This document shows, piece after piece, positions 34,395 to 44,150 of a stretch of 64,000 nucleotides of DNA (within the stretch, counting starts at the first letter, position 1; every line of letters starts with the position of its first letter). The stretch spans positions 5,437,802-5,501,801 of the forward strand of contig NZ_CP160680.1 of assembly GCF_040784935.1 (NCBI RefSeq), in the 5' to 3' direction. Made by a program: the position numbers and the translations under genes. Origin of the DNA: Lewinella sp. LCG006 (GTDB taxonomy: Bacteria > Bacteroidota > Bacteroidia > Chitinophagales > Saprospiraceae). The notes beneath the pieces were generated by a model. It was not told the DNA's origin. It ran no database searches and worked only from the letters and a program-made list of their open reading frames with translations.

Positions 34395-35102
34395 ATGAAT
34401 CAACTTTTGAAAAATACCAATATCATGAATAACATCCTTATCAATCAAGATTTTGAAAATGCGATCAAGCGTTTACGCGCAATTTTGCCAAAGCTCAGTT
34501 TTGCACTTCTGATTGCAACCTATCTGATCTCTGCACTCATAATGGGCATCTTTCATGCGCAAAATGCAACAGATGTCGGAATGAAGATAGCGGCTTTTCT
34601 TATTCCCTTAGCCATTCAGACGGGCAGGGGAACGCTAGTGTTTTTCTTCCAGCTCAATCCTGCTCGTTTACAAGACCAGATTTCTATAGGGATAATCGCT
34701 GCAACGGTATTACTCCTGCTTTCCCTATGGGAAGCTTGGCTGGTGATGTCGGTTTATGGACTGGCATGGACGGTATCGGTAGGGACGCTTATGATCATTG
34801 GCTGGGTGATTGAAGTTATGATCCTGAAAGAAACCCTTTTTACGACCCAGATGCAGCTTTACCAAAACAAGGCACAGTGGCAGGAACTGCAGGAATTCTA
34901 TTTGGCAAGAGCCGAGCTGCATAGATTTATGCAAGACGTTCGAGCTGGAAAGCGTCCCAATAGAATTGAAGACGAGGGTGCTGGTGAAAAGAAAAAGGAG
35001 GCCATAGGACACCTTTTCCCAAATCATGAAGAACCTGATAAAATCTTAAACGCGGAGGAGGGAAACGTCTGCCGCCCGTCCCTGAACGGGCAACACTTAT
35101 AA
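34395..35102 (+). CDS. Membrane protein of the mobile element, unknown role
   Basis: A 235-residue protein with four hydrophobic segments (about 33-55, 62-85, 96-120, 122-144) and a charged cytoplasmic tail with a helix (about 150-185). It starts 3 nt after the recombinase stop, so is co-expressed with it. I do not recognise a family; membrane proteins with long charged tails next to integrases occur in Bacteroidota elements. The C-terminal coding may be disrupted: another frame takes over from 35042 (see next entry). Confidence 0.65.
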   Translation: MNQLLKNTNIMNNILINQDFENAIKRLRAILPKLSFALLIATYLISALIMGIFHAQNATDVGMKIAAFLIPLAIQTGRGTLVFFFQLNPARLQDQISIGIIAATVLLLLSLWEAWLVMSVYGLAWTVSVGTLMIIGWVIEVMILKETLFTTQMQLYQNKAQWQELQEFYLARAELHRFMQDVRAGKRPNRIEDEGAGEKKKEAIGHLFPNHEEPDKILNAEEGNVCRPSLNGQHL

Positions 35103-35335
35103 GTGCCACCTTTTATGGCTTAAAGCTAGATGTAAGCGACCCCTATTTATTAAAGAATCTCAGCCGCTTAGAAGCTAGGTTTAAAGCTAGATATTATTCT
35201 TCCGTAAAGAAGGATGCAAACCGAAGGCATCAGGGAAAGCCTTCTCACAAAACCACATTGCAGTCGATTAAAGACAATAAGGAGCGATGGGAGAAAATCC
35301 AGGAAATTCGCTCCATACTGTTTCCAAAATGTTAA
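35042..35335 (+). pseudogene. Open frame without start, likely frameshifted continuation
   Basis: Ninety-seven open codons in a frame different from the membrane protein, with no ATG, overlapping its last 20 codons. The product looks coding (ATLISATFYGLKLDVSDPYL, LKNLSRLEARFKARYYSSV, then a basic helix ending SILFPKC). It may be the original C-terminus of the upstream protein or a separate gene with lost start. Confidence 0.35.
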
Positions 35336-35566
35336 AAAGTGTTAAAGTTTTAGTTTTTCGACAGCTCATTAACTGGGATCGTATGCGCCTGAATGGGACG
35401 AGATGAGAAAGGCTTTTTCGATGGTTGGGAGAGGGTGATCTTCTGTGACCATGAAAGTGCCATTAGTCACTGAAATAGAGGGTTTTGTATTTGTTGAGTT
35501 TGATGAATATGTTTGAAGTAAATCAATGGCTTTAGTGCCGATATTAAACTAAAAACTTCACACATC

Positions 35567-35866
35567 ATGACCAATGAAATTATTCTTCAGGCTATTACTA
35601 CCCAGGAATTAGAAGAGCTATTACGCAGCCTTGTGAGGGCAGAGTTCCAAGCTATGAATACGGAGCTTCAACGGGTAATCGGAGAAGACGATTTAGTGAG
35701 TACAGGAACAGCTTGTCGCATCTTAGGAGTCAGCAACAAGGTTTTGAAAATTCTCCTAGACCAGGGGTATTTCACTATTTACTATCACCTGAAAGAACGT
35801 CGCTACAACCGTGGCGAGTTGCTGGCATACCGGAACAAGTATCGCGTAAACAGAATGCGTGAATAG
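35567..35866 (+). CDS. Excisionase-like helix-turn-helix protein
   Basis: A 99-residue protein with an N-terminal helical part common in Bacteroidota element proteins (TTQELEELLRSLVRAEF) and a winged HTH of the MerR/HTH_17 type: DDLVSTGTACRILGVSNKVL with KILLDQGYFTIYYHLKERRY and RGELLAYR. Such proteins act as excisionases or as regulators of integration. Two recombinases lie upstream, in agreement with that role. Confidence 0.8.
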   Translation: MTNEIILQAITTQELEELLRSLVRAEFQAMNTELQRVIGEDDLVSTGTACRILGVSNKVLKILLDQGYFTIYYHLKERRYNRGELLAYRNKYRVNRMRE

Positions 35867-35914
35867 AATTACGATCATCAATAATTACGATTAGGGCATT
35901 AAGCATTAACAAAA

Positions 35915-36925
35915 ATGGATAAGCATCTAGAAAACAGTAATCAACCTCTTTTTAATGACATCCGCCAACTGATTGAAGATACCCGTAAAAGGGTACATCA
36001 GGCTGTCAATGCCGGACTCACTTTAATGTATTGGAATATCGGTAAGCGTATTAACGAGGAAGTACTGCAAAGTGAACGAGCGGAATACGGAAAGGCAATT
36101 GTCGCGACGCTGTCACGAGAATTGACCCAGCAATTTGGCCGGGGGTATACCGAGAAAAATCTCTGGCGTATGATGCAATTTCATGAGCGTTTTCCTGAAC
36201 ATGAGATTGTCGCGACACTGTCGCGAGAATTGACCTGGTCACATTTTGTCCTTCTTCTCCCCATTCAAGAGGTAGACAAACGCAATTTCTACGCAGAACA
36301 GATTGCCGCCGGTCGGTGGAGTGTGCGTCAAACGCGCCACCATATCAGCCGCAAAGTATATGAACGTACCCAATTGGGAAACTTGCAACTTCCAACGGAG
36401 GAGGGCGAGGTTATCAATTCTTTTAAAGACCCTTACATCCTCGACTTTCTTGGCTTGAAAGAGGGGTACATGGAGGAAGACCTGGAAGGTGCCATCTTGA
36501 AAGAACTGGAATCTTTTATTTTGGAATTGGGAACGGGCTTCAGTTTCGTCGCCCGCCAAAAACGAATGGTCATTGATGGAAGGGACTTCTATCTTGATCT
36601 CTTGTTCTTTCACCGGAAACTCCGCCGTTTAGTCGCCATCGAGCTTAAGATTGGAGAGTTCGAAGCCGCGCACAAGGGTCAGATGGAATTATACCTGCGT
36701 TGGCTCAACAAGCATGAACGACAGGAACACGAAAATGCCCCCATTGGTCTTATCCTCTGCGCTGAGGCTAGTTCTGAGCAAGTGGAGCTACTCGAAATGC
36801 ATAAAGATGGAATTATGGTGGCGGAATATTGGACGGAGTTGCCGCCAAAGGCTTTGTTGGAGCAGAAAATCCATCAGGCGATGGTGGAGGCGAGGGAGCG
36901 GCTTACTTTCCGTCAATTATCCTAA
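35915..36925 (+). CDS. PDDEXK nuclease, DUF1016 (YhcG) family
   Basis: A 336-residue, full-length family member. The DUF1016 N-domain includes VNAGLTLMYWNIGKRI, AEYGKAIVATLSRELT, GRGYTEKNLWRMMQF and LTWSHFVLLLPI. The C-terminal nuclease has GTGFSFVARQKR, YLDLLFFH and LVAIELKIGEF (D...E-x-K) and NAPIGLILCAE. These proteins are widespread near restriction systems and mobile elements; a role in recombination or defence is supposed. It lies 48 bp after the excisionase-like gene. The gene at 3962-4822 is a shorter relative. Confidence 0.88.
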   Translation: MDKHLENSNQPLFNDIRQLIEDTRKRVHQAVNAGLTLMYWNIGKRINEEVLQSERAEYGKAIVATLSRELTQQFGRGYTEKNLWRMMQFHERFPEHEIVATLSRELTWSHFVLLLPIQEVDKRNFYAEQIAAGRWSVRQTRHHISRKVYERTQLGNLQLPTEEGEVINSFKDPYILDFLGLKEGYMEEDLEGAILKELESFILELGTGFSFVARQKRMVIDGRDFYLDLLFFHRKLRRLVAIELKIGEFEAAHKGQMELYLRWLNKHERQEHENAPIGLILCAEASSEQVELLEMHKDGIMVAEYWTELPPKALLEQKIHQAMVEARERLTFRQLS

Positions 36926-37096
36926 AGTTAGTATCGTTTTTATATTTTAAAAAATGGAATAATTGCAGGAACTAATTCTGGGTTTGATCTGTATTAAAGA
37001 TATATAGACTGTCAGGATTCGTTGTTGCCGATTCCTATTCAAACGCAAAGACGGAAGGCATGGCAGTTAACTCCTTTTTCCCAAAAAGCTGCTACC

Positions 37097-37624
37097 ATGT
37101 CGTATTATTATTCTGAGCCACAATTTAATAAACGAGAACTTAGCAAAGCACTGCGTTTTTTGATTTTCGTGCTTACTCCTTTTTTTCTAGCTATTGCGTA
37201 TAAGTCTTTATTAAATCCATCACCATCCATGATTGATCTTGCTGTCGTACTGGGAGCAGGGGTGTTTTTGGCAATGATACTGTGTTCATTCATTCGTAGT
37301 CCGATGCAGTTTATTGTTGCCATTCAAGAACGTATAAGGTGGGTTTATTTTCATTTGGAGGCTGCATTTTATGTGATTTTGAACATCATCCGGTCTGTTT
37401 TAAGGATGGTGATAAGAGTATTCTTCTGGGCTATAGCACTTATCGTTTACTTGGTGAGTCCGATAGACCTTATTCCTGATGTTTTGTTTCCCGTTGGCTT
37501 TCTTGACGATGCCGGGTTCACGCTACTTTTCTTCTACTTTTTAAACTTTGCACTGTCTCAGGAACTTAAAGATAGAGCGAGGAGGGCAATTGAAAATGCC
37601 GCAATTCATACATCATTCCCTTAA
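37097..37624 (+). CDS. DUF1232 membrane protein
   Basis: About 175 residues from the ATG at 37097. The open frame extends to 37022, but the added part is not protein-like. It has two N-terminal hydrophobic segments (about 15-35 and 43-62) and the DUF1232 motif LIVYLVSPIDLIPDVLFPVG with FLDDAGFTLLFFYFL. DUF1232 (YkvA-like) proteins are small membrane proteins of unknown biochemical role. The gene is followed after 17 nt by a second small membrane protein. Confidence 0.7.
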   Translation: MSYYYSEPQFNKRELSKALRFLIFVLTPFFLAIAYKSLLNPSPSMIDLAVVLGAGVFLAMILCSFIRSPMQFIVAIQERIRWVYFHLEAAFYVILNIIRSVLRMVIRVFFWAIALIVYLVSPIDLIPDVLFPVGFLDDAGFTLLFFYFLNFALSQELKDRARRAIENAAIHTSFP

Positions 37625-37641
37625 CTACAAATATCTAAATA

Positions 37642-37926
37642 ATGAAAGATGAAAACGGGAAAAGAAAAGATCGGAAGTGGTCCTTTGGCTTAGAAGTCTT
37701 TAGCGTACTGTTTGCTTTTGCTTTATCCTACTTCTTCTTAACTCCTGATGCGGCTGGGGGAGGAGGAGATACTGTCATTAACAATACAACGATTTGGAAT
37801 ATTGATGGGAATTTGGTTGCAATTCTCGAATGGGCTGGTATTGGCTTTCTTGTTTTAGTTGCATTGAAAATTCTTAGCGTAATTGCGGATGCGCTTGATA
37901 TTTTTGATATTTTTGACATTTTCTAA
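37642..37926 (+). CDS. Small two-TM protein, unknown
   Basis: A 94-residue protein with a basic N-terminus, TM segments about 16-32 and 60-80, and a glycine-rich/polar loop between them (AAGGGGDTVINNTTIWNIDG). It ends in a repeated DIFDIF motif. No family recognised. Spacing suggests co-transcription with the DUF1232 gene. Confidence 0.6.
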   Translation: MKDENGKRKDRKWSFGLEVFSVLFAFALSYFFLTPDAAGGGGDTVINNTTIWNIDGNLVAILEWAGIGFLVLVALKILSVIADALDIFDIFDIF

Positions 37927-38013
37927 ATGTCAAATTTAGACTATCATTTGCTCGACTTCACAAATTGAGCTAGCCTCCAAAACGAAAGAAGCGTTTTTCT
38001 GCAACTAATCAAT

Positions 38014-40896
38014 ATGCCCCTAACCCCCTACCACGCCAAATACTACGCCTACGAACTGACCAAACGCAGCCCCTCGGACAGCATCCAAAAACTGGCGACG
38101 ACTTTGGTCGATGCCCAAGTCGATCTAAACCCTCATCAGGTGGAGGCGGCATTATTTGCTTTTAGGTCACCCTTGTCGAAGGGAGCAATACTGGCGGATG
38201 AAGTAGGTTTAGGTAAAACGATTGAAGCTGGCTTGGTCATTTCTCAGAAATGGGCAGAGCGCAAGCGGCGCATCCTCATCATCAGCCCTTCCAGTTTGCG
38301 GAAACAGTGGAGCCAGGAATTAGCGGATAAGTTCTTTATCCCATCGGTCATTCTGGAGGCTAAGGCTTTTAACAACGAGATCAAAGCAGGCCATCTCAAT
38401 CCCTTCGAGCAGGACGATCAAATTGTCATTTGTTCTTTTCACTTTGCCCGAAATAAGGAAAGTTATCTTCGCCAAACGCCCTGGGACTTGGTGGTGATCG
38501 ACGAGGCGCACAAACTGCGGAACGTTTACAAGCCCACCAATAAAATTGGGAAGGCCATCAAAAGGGCACTATTGGATACTCCCAAAATCTTACTTACCGC
38601 TACTCCTCTACAAAATTCCCTGCTGGAACTCTACGGATTGGTGAGTATCATTGATGACTATGCTTTTGGTGATTTAAATAGCTTTAAACAGCAATATGCC
38701 CGCTTGGATGAGGCGGCATTTGCCGAATTGAGAGAACGTCTAAAACCATTGTGCAAGCGCACCCTGAGAAGGGATGTGCTGGAATACATCAAGTACACCA
38801 ACCGCAACGCCATTTTACAGTCCTTCGTCCCTTACGAGGATGAACAGCGGCTATACGATCTGGTTTCTGTTTACTTGCAAAAGCCCAATCTATACGCACT
38901 CCCGGCCAGTCAGCGGAAGCTAATGACGCTAATTCTGCGTAAGCTTTTAGCCTCTTCCAGTTATGCTATTTCAGGTACGCTTCAAAGGCTGTTACAAAAA
39001 CTGGAGGTCATCAAACGGCAACATAGTAATGCTGATAAGGACTATCTAGATGATCTCGAAACAGATTACGAGGCTTTCGATGAGACGGAAGACGAATGGT
39101 ACGAGGAAGAAGATGAGCTTCTCGAAACAGTCCATATTCAGTATAGCCCCGAAGAATTAGCCGAGATTGACGCAGAGATTAGGGAACTCCAGGTTGTCAG
39201 CCAATTGGCTACTTCTATTGAGCAAAATGCTAAAGGAGAGGCACTGCTAACGGCACTCAAGACGGGTATGCAAGCCATGGAGCGCCAAGGGGCCAATCAG
39301 AAAGCGATCATCTTTACGGAATCGCGCCGAACCCAGGCTTACCTTCAGGAGCTATTAGAGCGCAACGGCTACGCCGGACGCATCGTGCAATTCAATGGTA
39401 ACAATGACGGACAGCGTGCCAAACAAATTTATAAAGATTGGCTCCTCCAGCATCAAGGAACAGGGAAGATCTCCGGCGCGAAATCTGCTGATCAAAGGGC
39501 GGCACTCGTGGATTATTTTCGGAAAGAGGGTTCTATTATGATTGCCACTGAAGCTGCCGCCGAAGGCATTAATCTTCAGTTCTGTTCTTTGCTGGTCAAT
39601 TATGATCTGCCTTGGAATCCGCAACGGATTGAACAGCGTATCGGGCGCTGCCACCGTTACGGACAGCGTTTCGATGTGGTCGTCATTAACTTCCTGAACG
39701 AAGCCAATGCCGCAGACCGAAGAGTATATCAATTGCTCAACGAGAAATTTCACCTTTTTGATGGTGTCTTTGGTGCCAGTGACGAAGTGATTGGCAGCAT
39801 TGAATCAGGCGTAGATTTTGAAAAACGTATTGCGGATATTTATCAGAACTGCCGTAGCGAACAAGAAATTCAAGCGGCTTTTGATGAACTACAATCACTC
39901 ATGGATTCCCATATTCAGGAGCGTATGAGCGTTACCAAACAACAGCTCTTGGATCATTTTGATACGGAAGTACACGAAAAGCTACGAATTAGCTTAGAGA
40001 AAAGTCGTGCCTATCTAAATCGCTACGAAAAATGGCTGTGGCAACTAACTCGCTTTGCACTACAAGGTCAAGCCATCTTTAACGAGGAGGGGGCTTATGC
40101 TTTTTCGCTCACGCAAGCACCTTTTGAGGATCATAAGATACCTACGGGGAATTACCGGATTGGTAAAAACATTGCCGAGGATTATACTTATCGTATCGGG
40201 CACCCTTTAGCCCAACGTATTATTCAGGAATACCAGCAAGTAGAACTACCTCCCGCTACTATCCAGTTTGATTACTCAGGTACCCCCAAGCGCATAGCCA
40301 TTCTAGAATCTCTGGTTGGGCAATCCGGTTGGATGAAGGTAGTCAACTTGCGGATTGACGCTTTTGAAGAGGAAGACCATGTGTTAGTTTGTGCCTGTAC
40401 GGAAACTGGCCAGTGGTTGGACGAAGAACAAGCCTCTCGTTTGCTTACGCTCTCAGGAGTGGTGGTGCAGGATTTAAGTGCTGTTCCTGCCCAAGTGCTT
40501 GGTGATTTAGATAATCGGTTGCATCATTACCGGAAAAATATCATACAAGCTCATAGTGAACGAAATGCGCACTTTTTCGATGAAGAGATGGGTAAATTAG
40601 AACACTGGGCCGAAGACATAAAGAGCAGTCTGGAGCTTGAATTGCGCAACCTTGAACAGGAAATCAAGACCCGTAAAGCAGAAGCACGGAAGGTGTTGAA
40701 CCTGGATGAAAAGATAGCCGCACAAAGGAAAATCAAAGCCCTTGAAACCAAGCGCAATCAACAGCGTCGAACATTATTTCAAGCACAGGACAAAGTGGAT
40801 GAGCAAAAAGAACAGTTGATTGACAATATTGAACAGCGGATGCAGCACGAACTTATCCTAACTGAACTATTCACAATTCAATGGAATGTTATTTGA
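38014..40896 (+). CDS. SNF2/RapA-type helicase of a defence cluster
   Basis: A 960-residue SF2 ATPase: Walker A ILADEVGLGKTIEAGL (about 67-82), DEAH in VVIDEAHKLRN, TATPLQN, and helicase C with FTESRRTQAYL, ATEAAAEGINLQFCS and RIEQRIGRCHRYGQ. An acidic insert (about 350-375) and a C-terminal coiled coil (about 870-945) follow. RapA/DrmD-like SNF2 enzymes accompany adenine methylases in restriction-like clusters, and here HigBA and a type III Mod/Res follow on the same strand. There is no nuclease domain in this protein. It is 88 bp after the small membrane gene, so may have its own promoter. Confidence 0.88.
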   Translation: MPLTPYHAKYYAYELTKRSPSDSIQKLATTLVDAQVDLNPHQVEAALFAFRSPLSKGAILADEVGLGKTIEAGLVISQKWAERKRRILIISPSSLRKQWSQELADKFFIPSVILEAKAFNNEIKAGHLNPFEQDDQIVICSFHFARNKESYLRQTPWDLVVIDEAHKLRNVYKPTNKIGKAIKRALLDTPKILLTATPLQNSLLELYGLVSIIDDYAFGDLNSFKQQYARLDEAAFAELRERLKPLCKRTLRRDVLEYIKYTNRNAILQSFVPYEDEQRLYDLVSVYLQKPNLYALPASQRKLMTLILRKLLASSSYAISGTLQRLLQKLEVIKRQHSNADKDYLDDLETDYEAFDETEDEWYEEEDELLETVHIQYSPEELAEIDAEIRELQVVSQLATSIEQNAKGEALLTALKTGMQAMERQGANQKAIIFTESRRTQAYLQELLERNGYAGRIVQFNGNNDGQRAKQIYKDWLLQHQGTGKISGAKSADQRAALVDYFRKEGSIMIATEAAAEGINLQFCSLLVNYDLPWNPQRIEQRIGRCHRYGQRFDVVVINFLNEANAADRRVYQLLNEKFHLFDGVFGASDEVIGSIESGVDFEKRIADIYQNCRSEQEIQAAFDELQSLMDSHIQERMSVTKQQLLDHFDTEVHEKLRISLEKSRAYLNRYEKWLWQLTRFALQGQAIFNEEGAYAFSLTQAPFEDHKIPTGNYRIGKNIAEDYTYRIGHPLAQRIIQEYQQVELPPATIQFDYSGTPKRIAILESLVGQSGWMKVVNLRIDAFEEEDHVLVCACTETGQWLDEEQASRLLTLSGVVVQDLSAVPAQVLGDLDNRLHHYRKNIIQAHSERNAHFFDEEMGKLEHWAEDIKSSLELELRNLEQEIKTRKAEARKVLNLDEKIAAQRKIKALETKRNQQRRTLFQAQDKVDEQKEQLIDNIEQRMQHELILTELFTIQWNVI

Positions 40897-40937
40897 TTTT
40901 TATAAAATTTTTCACACTTACTCTGAATAATAATTTG

Positions 40938-40945
40938 TATTTTTG
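40938..40945 (+). promoter_or_regulatory. Predicted minus-7 box before higB
   Basis: TATTTTTG fits the Bacteroidota TAnnTTTG consensus, but the ATG of the toxin gene is only 6 nt further on, so the message would be leaderless or nearly so. No convincing minus-33 box. Confidence 0.35.
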
Positions 40946-40950
40946 CCGAA

Positions 40951-41283
40951 ATGATTATATCATTTAGTGATAAAACCCTTAAAAAGGTAGCCAACGATGA
41001 CCGAAAACTAGTTAAGAAGTACGGGCAGCGAAGGGCCGATCTCATCAAGCGGCGCTTAGATGCGCTACGCGCTGTCGACACACTGGAAGAAGCTAGGCAC
41101 TTACCCGGCAACTTTCACGAACTCACGGGTGACCGCAAAGGTCAATGGGCGTGTAACCTGGATCACCCTTACCGACTCATCTTCGTACCCCACGAAGACC
41201 CGATACCAACCGACGAAGACGGAAAGTACATTTGGATTGAGATTAAAGGTGTTGATGTCACGGAAATCGTAGACTACCACTAA
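40951..41283 (+). CDS. higB: HigB-type toxin (RelE/ParE superfamily)
   Basis: A 110-residue protein of the plasmid-maintenance killer type: LEEARHLPGNFHELTGDRKG, QWACNLDHPYRLIFVP. RelE-fold HigB enzymes cut mRNA on the ribosome and are neutralised by HigA. The HigA-like gene follows after 11 nt. The C-terminal part is longer than in E. coli HigB by a short acidic segment. Placed between two restriction-type genes, the pair may guard the island against loss. Confidence 0.88.
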   Translation: MIISFSDKTLKKVANDDRKLVKKYGQRRADLIKRRLDALRAVDTLEEARHLPGNFHELTGDRKGQWACNLDHPYRLIFVPHEDPIPTDEDGKYIWIEIKGVDVTEIVDYH

Positions 41284-41294
41284 AGACAGAGGCA

Positions 41295-42407
41295 ATGGCA
41301 ATCATGAAGCAAGAATATCAACCACAAACTGTAACGCACCCCGGGGAAGACCTGCGCGAAAAGTTGGAGGAGCTGCAAATGTCTCCCAAGGAATTCGCCG
41401 TGCGTTGTGGTAAACCGACGCAAACCATTTCGGAAGTGATGAACGGCAAGAGTGCGATCACGCCTGATATGGCTATACAATTTGAAAGTGTACTTCAAAT
41501 TCCAGCAAGTTACTGGCTACAACGTCAGTATCACTATGATGAGGCCGTAGCACGTAATAATCGCCAAGCTATCATTATAGAAGCAGTGCCTTGGGCAAGA
41601 GCGTTTCCGTATGCGGAGATGGCTAAGAAAGGCTGGCTACCGGTAACCCGTAAAGCCGAAGAAAAAGCCGAAGCGCTGCTGGAGTATTTCGGTATTGCCC
41701 GTGCAGGAGCCTGGGAGAATTTCTACATAAAAAAGGAATTGAAAGCATCCTTCCGCATTTCACTCGCTCATTCCAAGACGCCTCATGCCTTAAGTGCATG
41801 GTTAAGACAGGGAGATATTCAAGCCCGAGACATAGATGCACCTGAGTATTCTGCTAAAAAACTGAAAGTGATCCTGCCAGAACTGAAAGCGATTATGGCT
41901 GCCCATCCGCCTGATTTCTTTGCGCAGGCGCAAGCCTTGTGCTTAACGGTTGGTGTTAAGGTTGTCTTTACGCCTTGTCTACCCAAAGCACCAATCAATG
42001 GGGTGGCACGGTGGATTGATAATAATACGACTCCGCTCATCCAGCTCTCTTCTCGCTATAAGCGTAACGATATTTTCTGGTTTTCCTTCTTTCACGAACT
42101 GGGGCATATTCTGCTACACGGCAAGAAAGATGTCTTCTTGGAAAATGTTGATTACGAAGGGGTAGACAAGGAAAAAGAAACCGAAGCGGATGACTTTGCC
42201 GTAAAGTGGACGCTCTCCGAAAAGGAAGAAGCTGAAGTACTGGCCGCCGTAGAATATTTGGATGAAGACGCAGTACTAGCATTCGCCGAAAAGTTCGGTA
42301 CCCACCCCGCCATTATCATTGGCCGCTTGCAATACAAGAATATACTCGATCATACTGATGGAAGACAATTCATTGTGAAACTGGACTGGGAAAGTACCGA
42401 CTGCTAG
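41295..42407 (+). CDS. higA: HigA-like antitoxin fused to an ImmA/IrrE metallopeptidase domain
   Basis: A 370-residue protein. Residues about 10-85 are a HigA-type XRE domain (HPGEDLREKLEELQMSPKEF, TQTISEVMNGKSAITPDMA, IPASYWLQRQ). A long linker leads to an ImmA/IrrE-type Zn peptidase with FHELGHILLHG (HExxH) and EKETEADDFA near 250-300. The peptidase may degrade the antitoxin or another repressor on signal; this fused form is common. The toxin gene is directly upstream. Confidence 0.88.
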   Translation: MAIMKQEYQPQTVTHPGEDLREKLEELQMSPKEFAVRCGKPTQTISEVMNGKSAITPDMAIQFESVLQIPASYWLQRQYHYDEAVARNNRQAIIIEAVPWARAFPYAEMAKKGWLPVTRKAEEKAEALLEYFGIARAGAWENFYIKKELKASFRISLAHSKTPHALSAWLRQGDIQARDIDAPEYSAKKLKVILPELKAIMAAHPPDFFAQAQALCLTVGVKVVFTPCLPKAPINGVARWIDNNTTPLIQLSSRYKRNDIFWFSFFHELGHILLHGKKDVFLENVDYEGVDKEKETEADDFAVKWTLSEKEEAEVLAAVEYLDEDAVLAFAEKFGTHPAIIIGRLQYKNILDHTDGRQFIVKLDWESTDC

Positions 42408-42431
42408 ACCTCAAAAGCTACTGAAAAGAAA

Positions 42432-44102
42432 ATGAAACAAAACAATAAACAACGCCTCGAACTCACCTGGATCGGTAAAGGGGAAGAACCCCGCCTGGAG
42501 CCGCGCATCCTCATTGAAGATGAAAGCAAGTCTTATGGTGATCCCAAGGCAGAGAATATGCTGATTCATGGGGATAATCTGCTGGCATTGAAAGCGCTAG
42601 AGCAAGATTATGCGGGGAAGGTAAAGTGCATTTATATTGATCCGCCTTACAATACAGGCAGTGCTTTTGAGCATTATGATGATGGTTTAGAGCATTCGCA
42701 GTGGTTGAATCTAATTGTGCCGAGGCTAAAGATTCTAAGAAGGCTTCTTACCGAAGATGGATCTATTTGGATTTCAATAGATGACAATGAATGTCATTAT
42801 CTTAAGATTATTTGTGATGAAATTTTCGGGAGGTCGAATTTTAAAACAATGATCACTTGGCAGAGAAAGTACAGTGTGAGCAATAACTTTAAAGGAATTG
42901 CTACAATCTGTGACTATGTTCTAGTCTACTCAAAAACCGACCAATTTCAAAACAACTTACTTCCAAGAACCAAGGAATCACAAGCGAGGTATTCAAACCC
43001 TGACAACGATCCAAGGGGCCCATGGAAGGCTGTGGATTACCTTAATCAAGCATCTCCTGAAAAAAGACCGAACCTTTGTTACGATATAATAAACCCGAAC
43101 ACAGGAGAAGTAATCAAGAACAAAAACAAGGCATGGAAGTACGACCCTACCACTCACCAAAAGCATATTGACGAAAATCGGCTGTGGTGGGGAGTAAACG
43201 GTAGTAATACAGTACCGGCGGTAAAATTATTTTTATCGGAGGTAAGAGATGGAATGACTCCACATAATTGGTGGACTCACCAGGAAGTAGGACATACAGA
43301 TGAAGCCAAAAAGGAGAATATTAGTCTATTTGGTGCAAGGAATACATTTGGAACTCCCAAACCAGAAAGGTTAATAAAGCGCATTATCGATCTTTCAAGT
43401 AATGAAGGAGACTTAGTACTTGATTCTTTTCTTGGATCGGCAACTACAACAGCCGTTGCCCACAAAATGAACCGTCGTTGGATTGGGATTGAACTAGGCG
43501 AACATGCCTATACTCACTGCCAACCTCGTTTACAAAAAGTAGTCGATGGCCTGGACGAAGGCGGTATTACTAAGACTGTCAACTGGGAAGGCGGTGGAGG
43601 CTTCAAATTCTATGAGCTGGCTCCTTCCTTGCTTAAGAAGGACGACTTCGGCAATTGGGTGATTGACCCCAGTTATAATGCGGATAGATTAGCGGCAGCA
43701 ATGGCCAAGCATCAGGGCTATGATTATCGTCCCGATGAGCAGTTTTTCTGGAAGCAGGGACAGTCTACAGAAAAGGACTACATTTTTACCACCACCCAAT
43801 TCGTGACCGTAGAGCTGATCGATAAAATCCATGAGCAGATGCAAGAAGATGAAAGTCTACTGATCTGCTGCAAATCTTACCAGGAGGTGGTCGAGACACG
43901 CCATCCCAATATCAACATTCACAAAATACCGGTAATGCTGCTGGGGAGGTGCGAGTTTGGCAAGGAAGACTACAGCCTGAATATCATCAATATGCCTACC
44001 GACGAGGCGGCGGAACCTTTTGTGCCCGCTGCACGTAAACTGGAAGAGGAAAAACGGCAAGCAGAGGAACAACGTCCTGGTGCACAAAAGAAACTCTTTT
44101 GA
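42432..44102 (+). CDS. mod: Type III restriction-modification methylase (Mod), adenine-specific
   Basis: A 556-residue beta-class N6-adenine methyltransferase: DPPY at 70-73 (IYIDPPYNTGSAFEHYDDGL) precedes the AdoMet motif VLDSFLGSATTTAVAHKMNR with RWIGIELGEH near 330-360, the order expected for type III Mod. The middle (about 130-310) should contain the target-recognition part and has different composition (AT-richer codons, 42830-43420) from the flanks, in keeping with exchange of recognition domains. The Res subunit gene starts 48 bp downstream. Confidence 0.9.
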   Translation: MKQNNKQRLELTWIGKGEEPRLEPRILIEDESKSYGDPKAENMLIHGDNLLALKALEQDYAGKVKCIYIDPPYNTGSAFEHYDDGLEHSQWLNLIVPRLKILRRLLTEDGSIWISIDDNECHYLKIICDEIFGRSNFKTMITWQRKYSVSNNFKGIATICDYVLVYSKTDQFQNNLLPRTKESQARYSNPDNDPRGPWKAVDYLNQASPEKRPNLCYDIINPNTGEVIKNKNKAWKYDPTTHQKHIDENRLWWGVNGSNTVPAVKLFLSEVRDGMTPHNWWTHQEVGHTDEAKKENISLFGARNTFGTPKPERLIKRIIDLSSNEGDLVLDSFLGSATTTAVAHKMNRRWIGIELGEHAYTHCQPRLQKVVDGLDEGGITKTVNWEGGGGFKFYELAPSLLKKDDFGNWVIDPSYNADRLAAAMAKHQGYDYRPDEQFFWKQGQSTEKDYIFTTTQFVTVELIDKIHEQMQEDESLLICCKSYQEVVETRHPNINIHKIPVMLLGRCEFGKEDYSLNIINMPTDEAAEPFVPAARKLEEEKRQAEEQRPGAQKKLF

Positions 44103-44150
44103 ACGCATAAGCTCAGGAAAATTAATTGATCTGGAACCCCACGCAGGATA

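Noticed and set aside
36095-36240. Near-identical 27-nt direct repeat (ATTGTCGCGAC..GAGAATTGACC) inside the DUF1016 gene, with palindrome TGTCGCGACA
   Set aside because: Both copies encode IVATLSRELT-like segments that the DUF1016 family normally has at these two places, so no insertion needs to be invoked.
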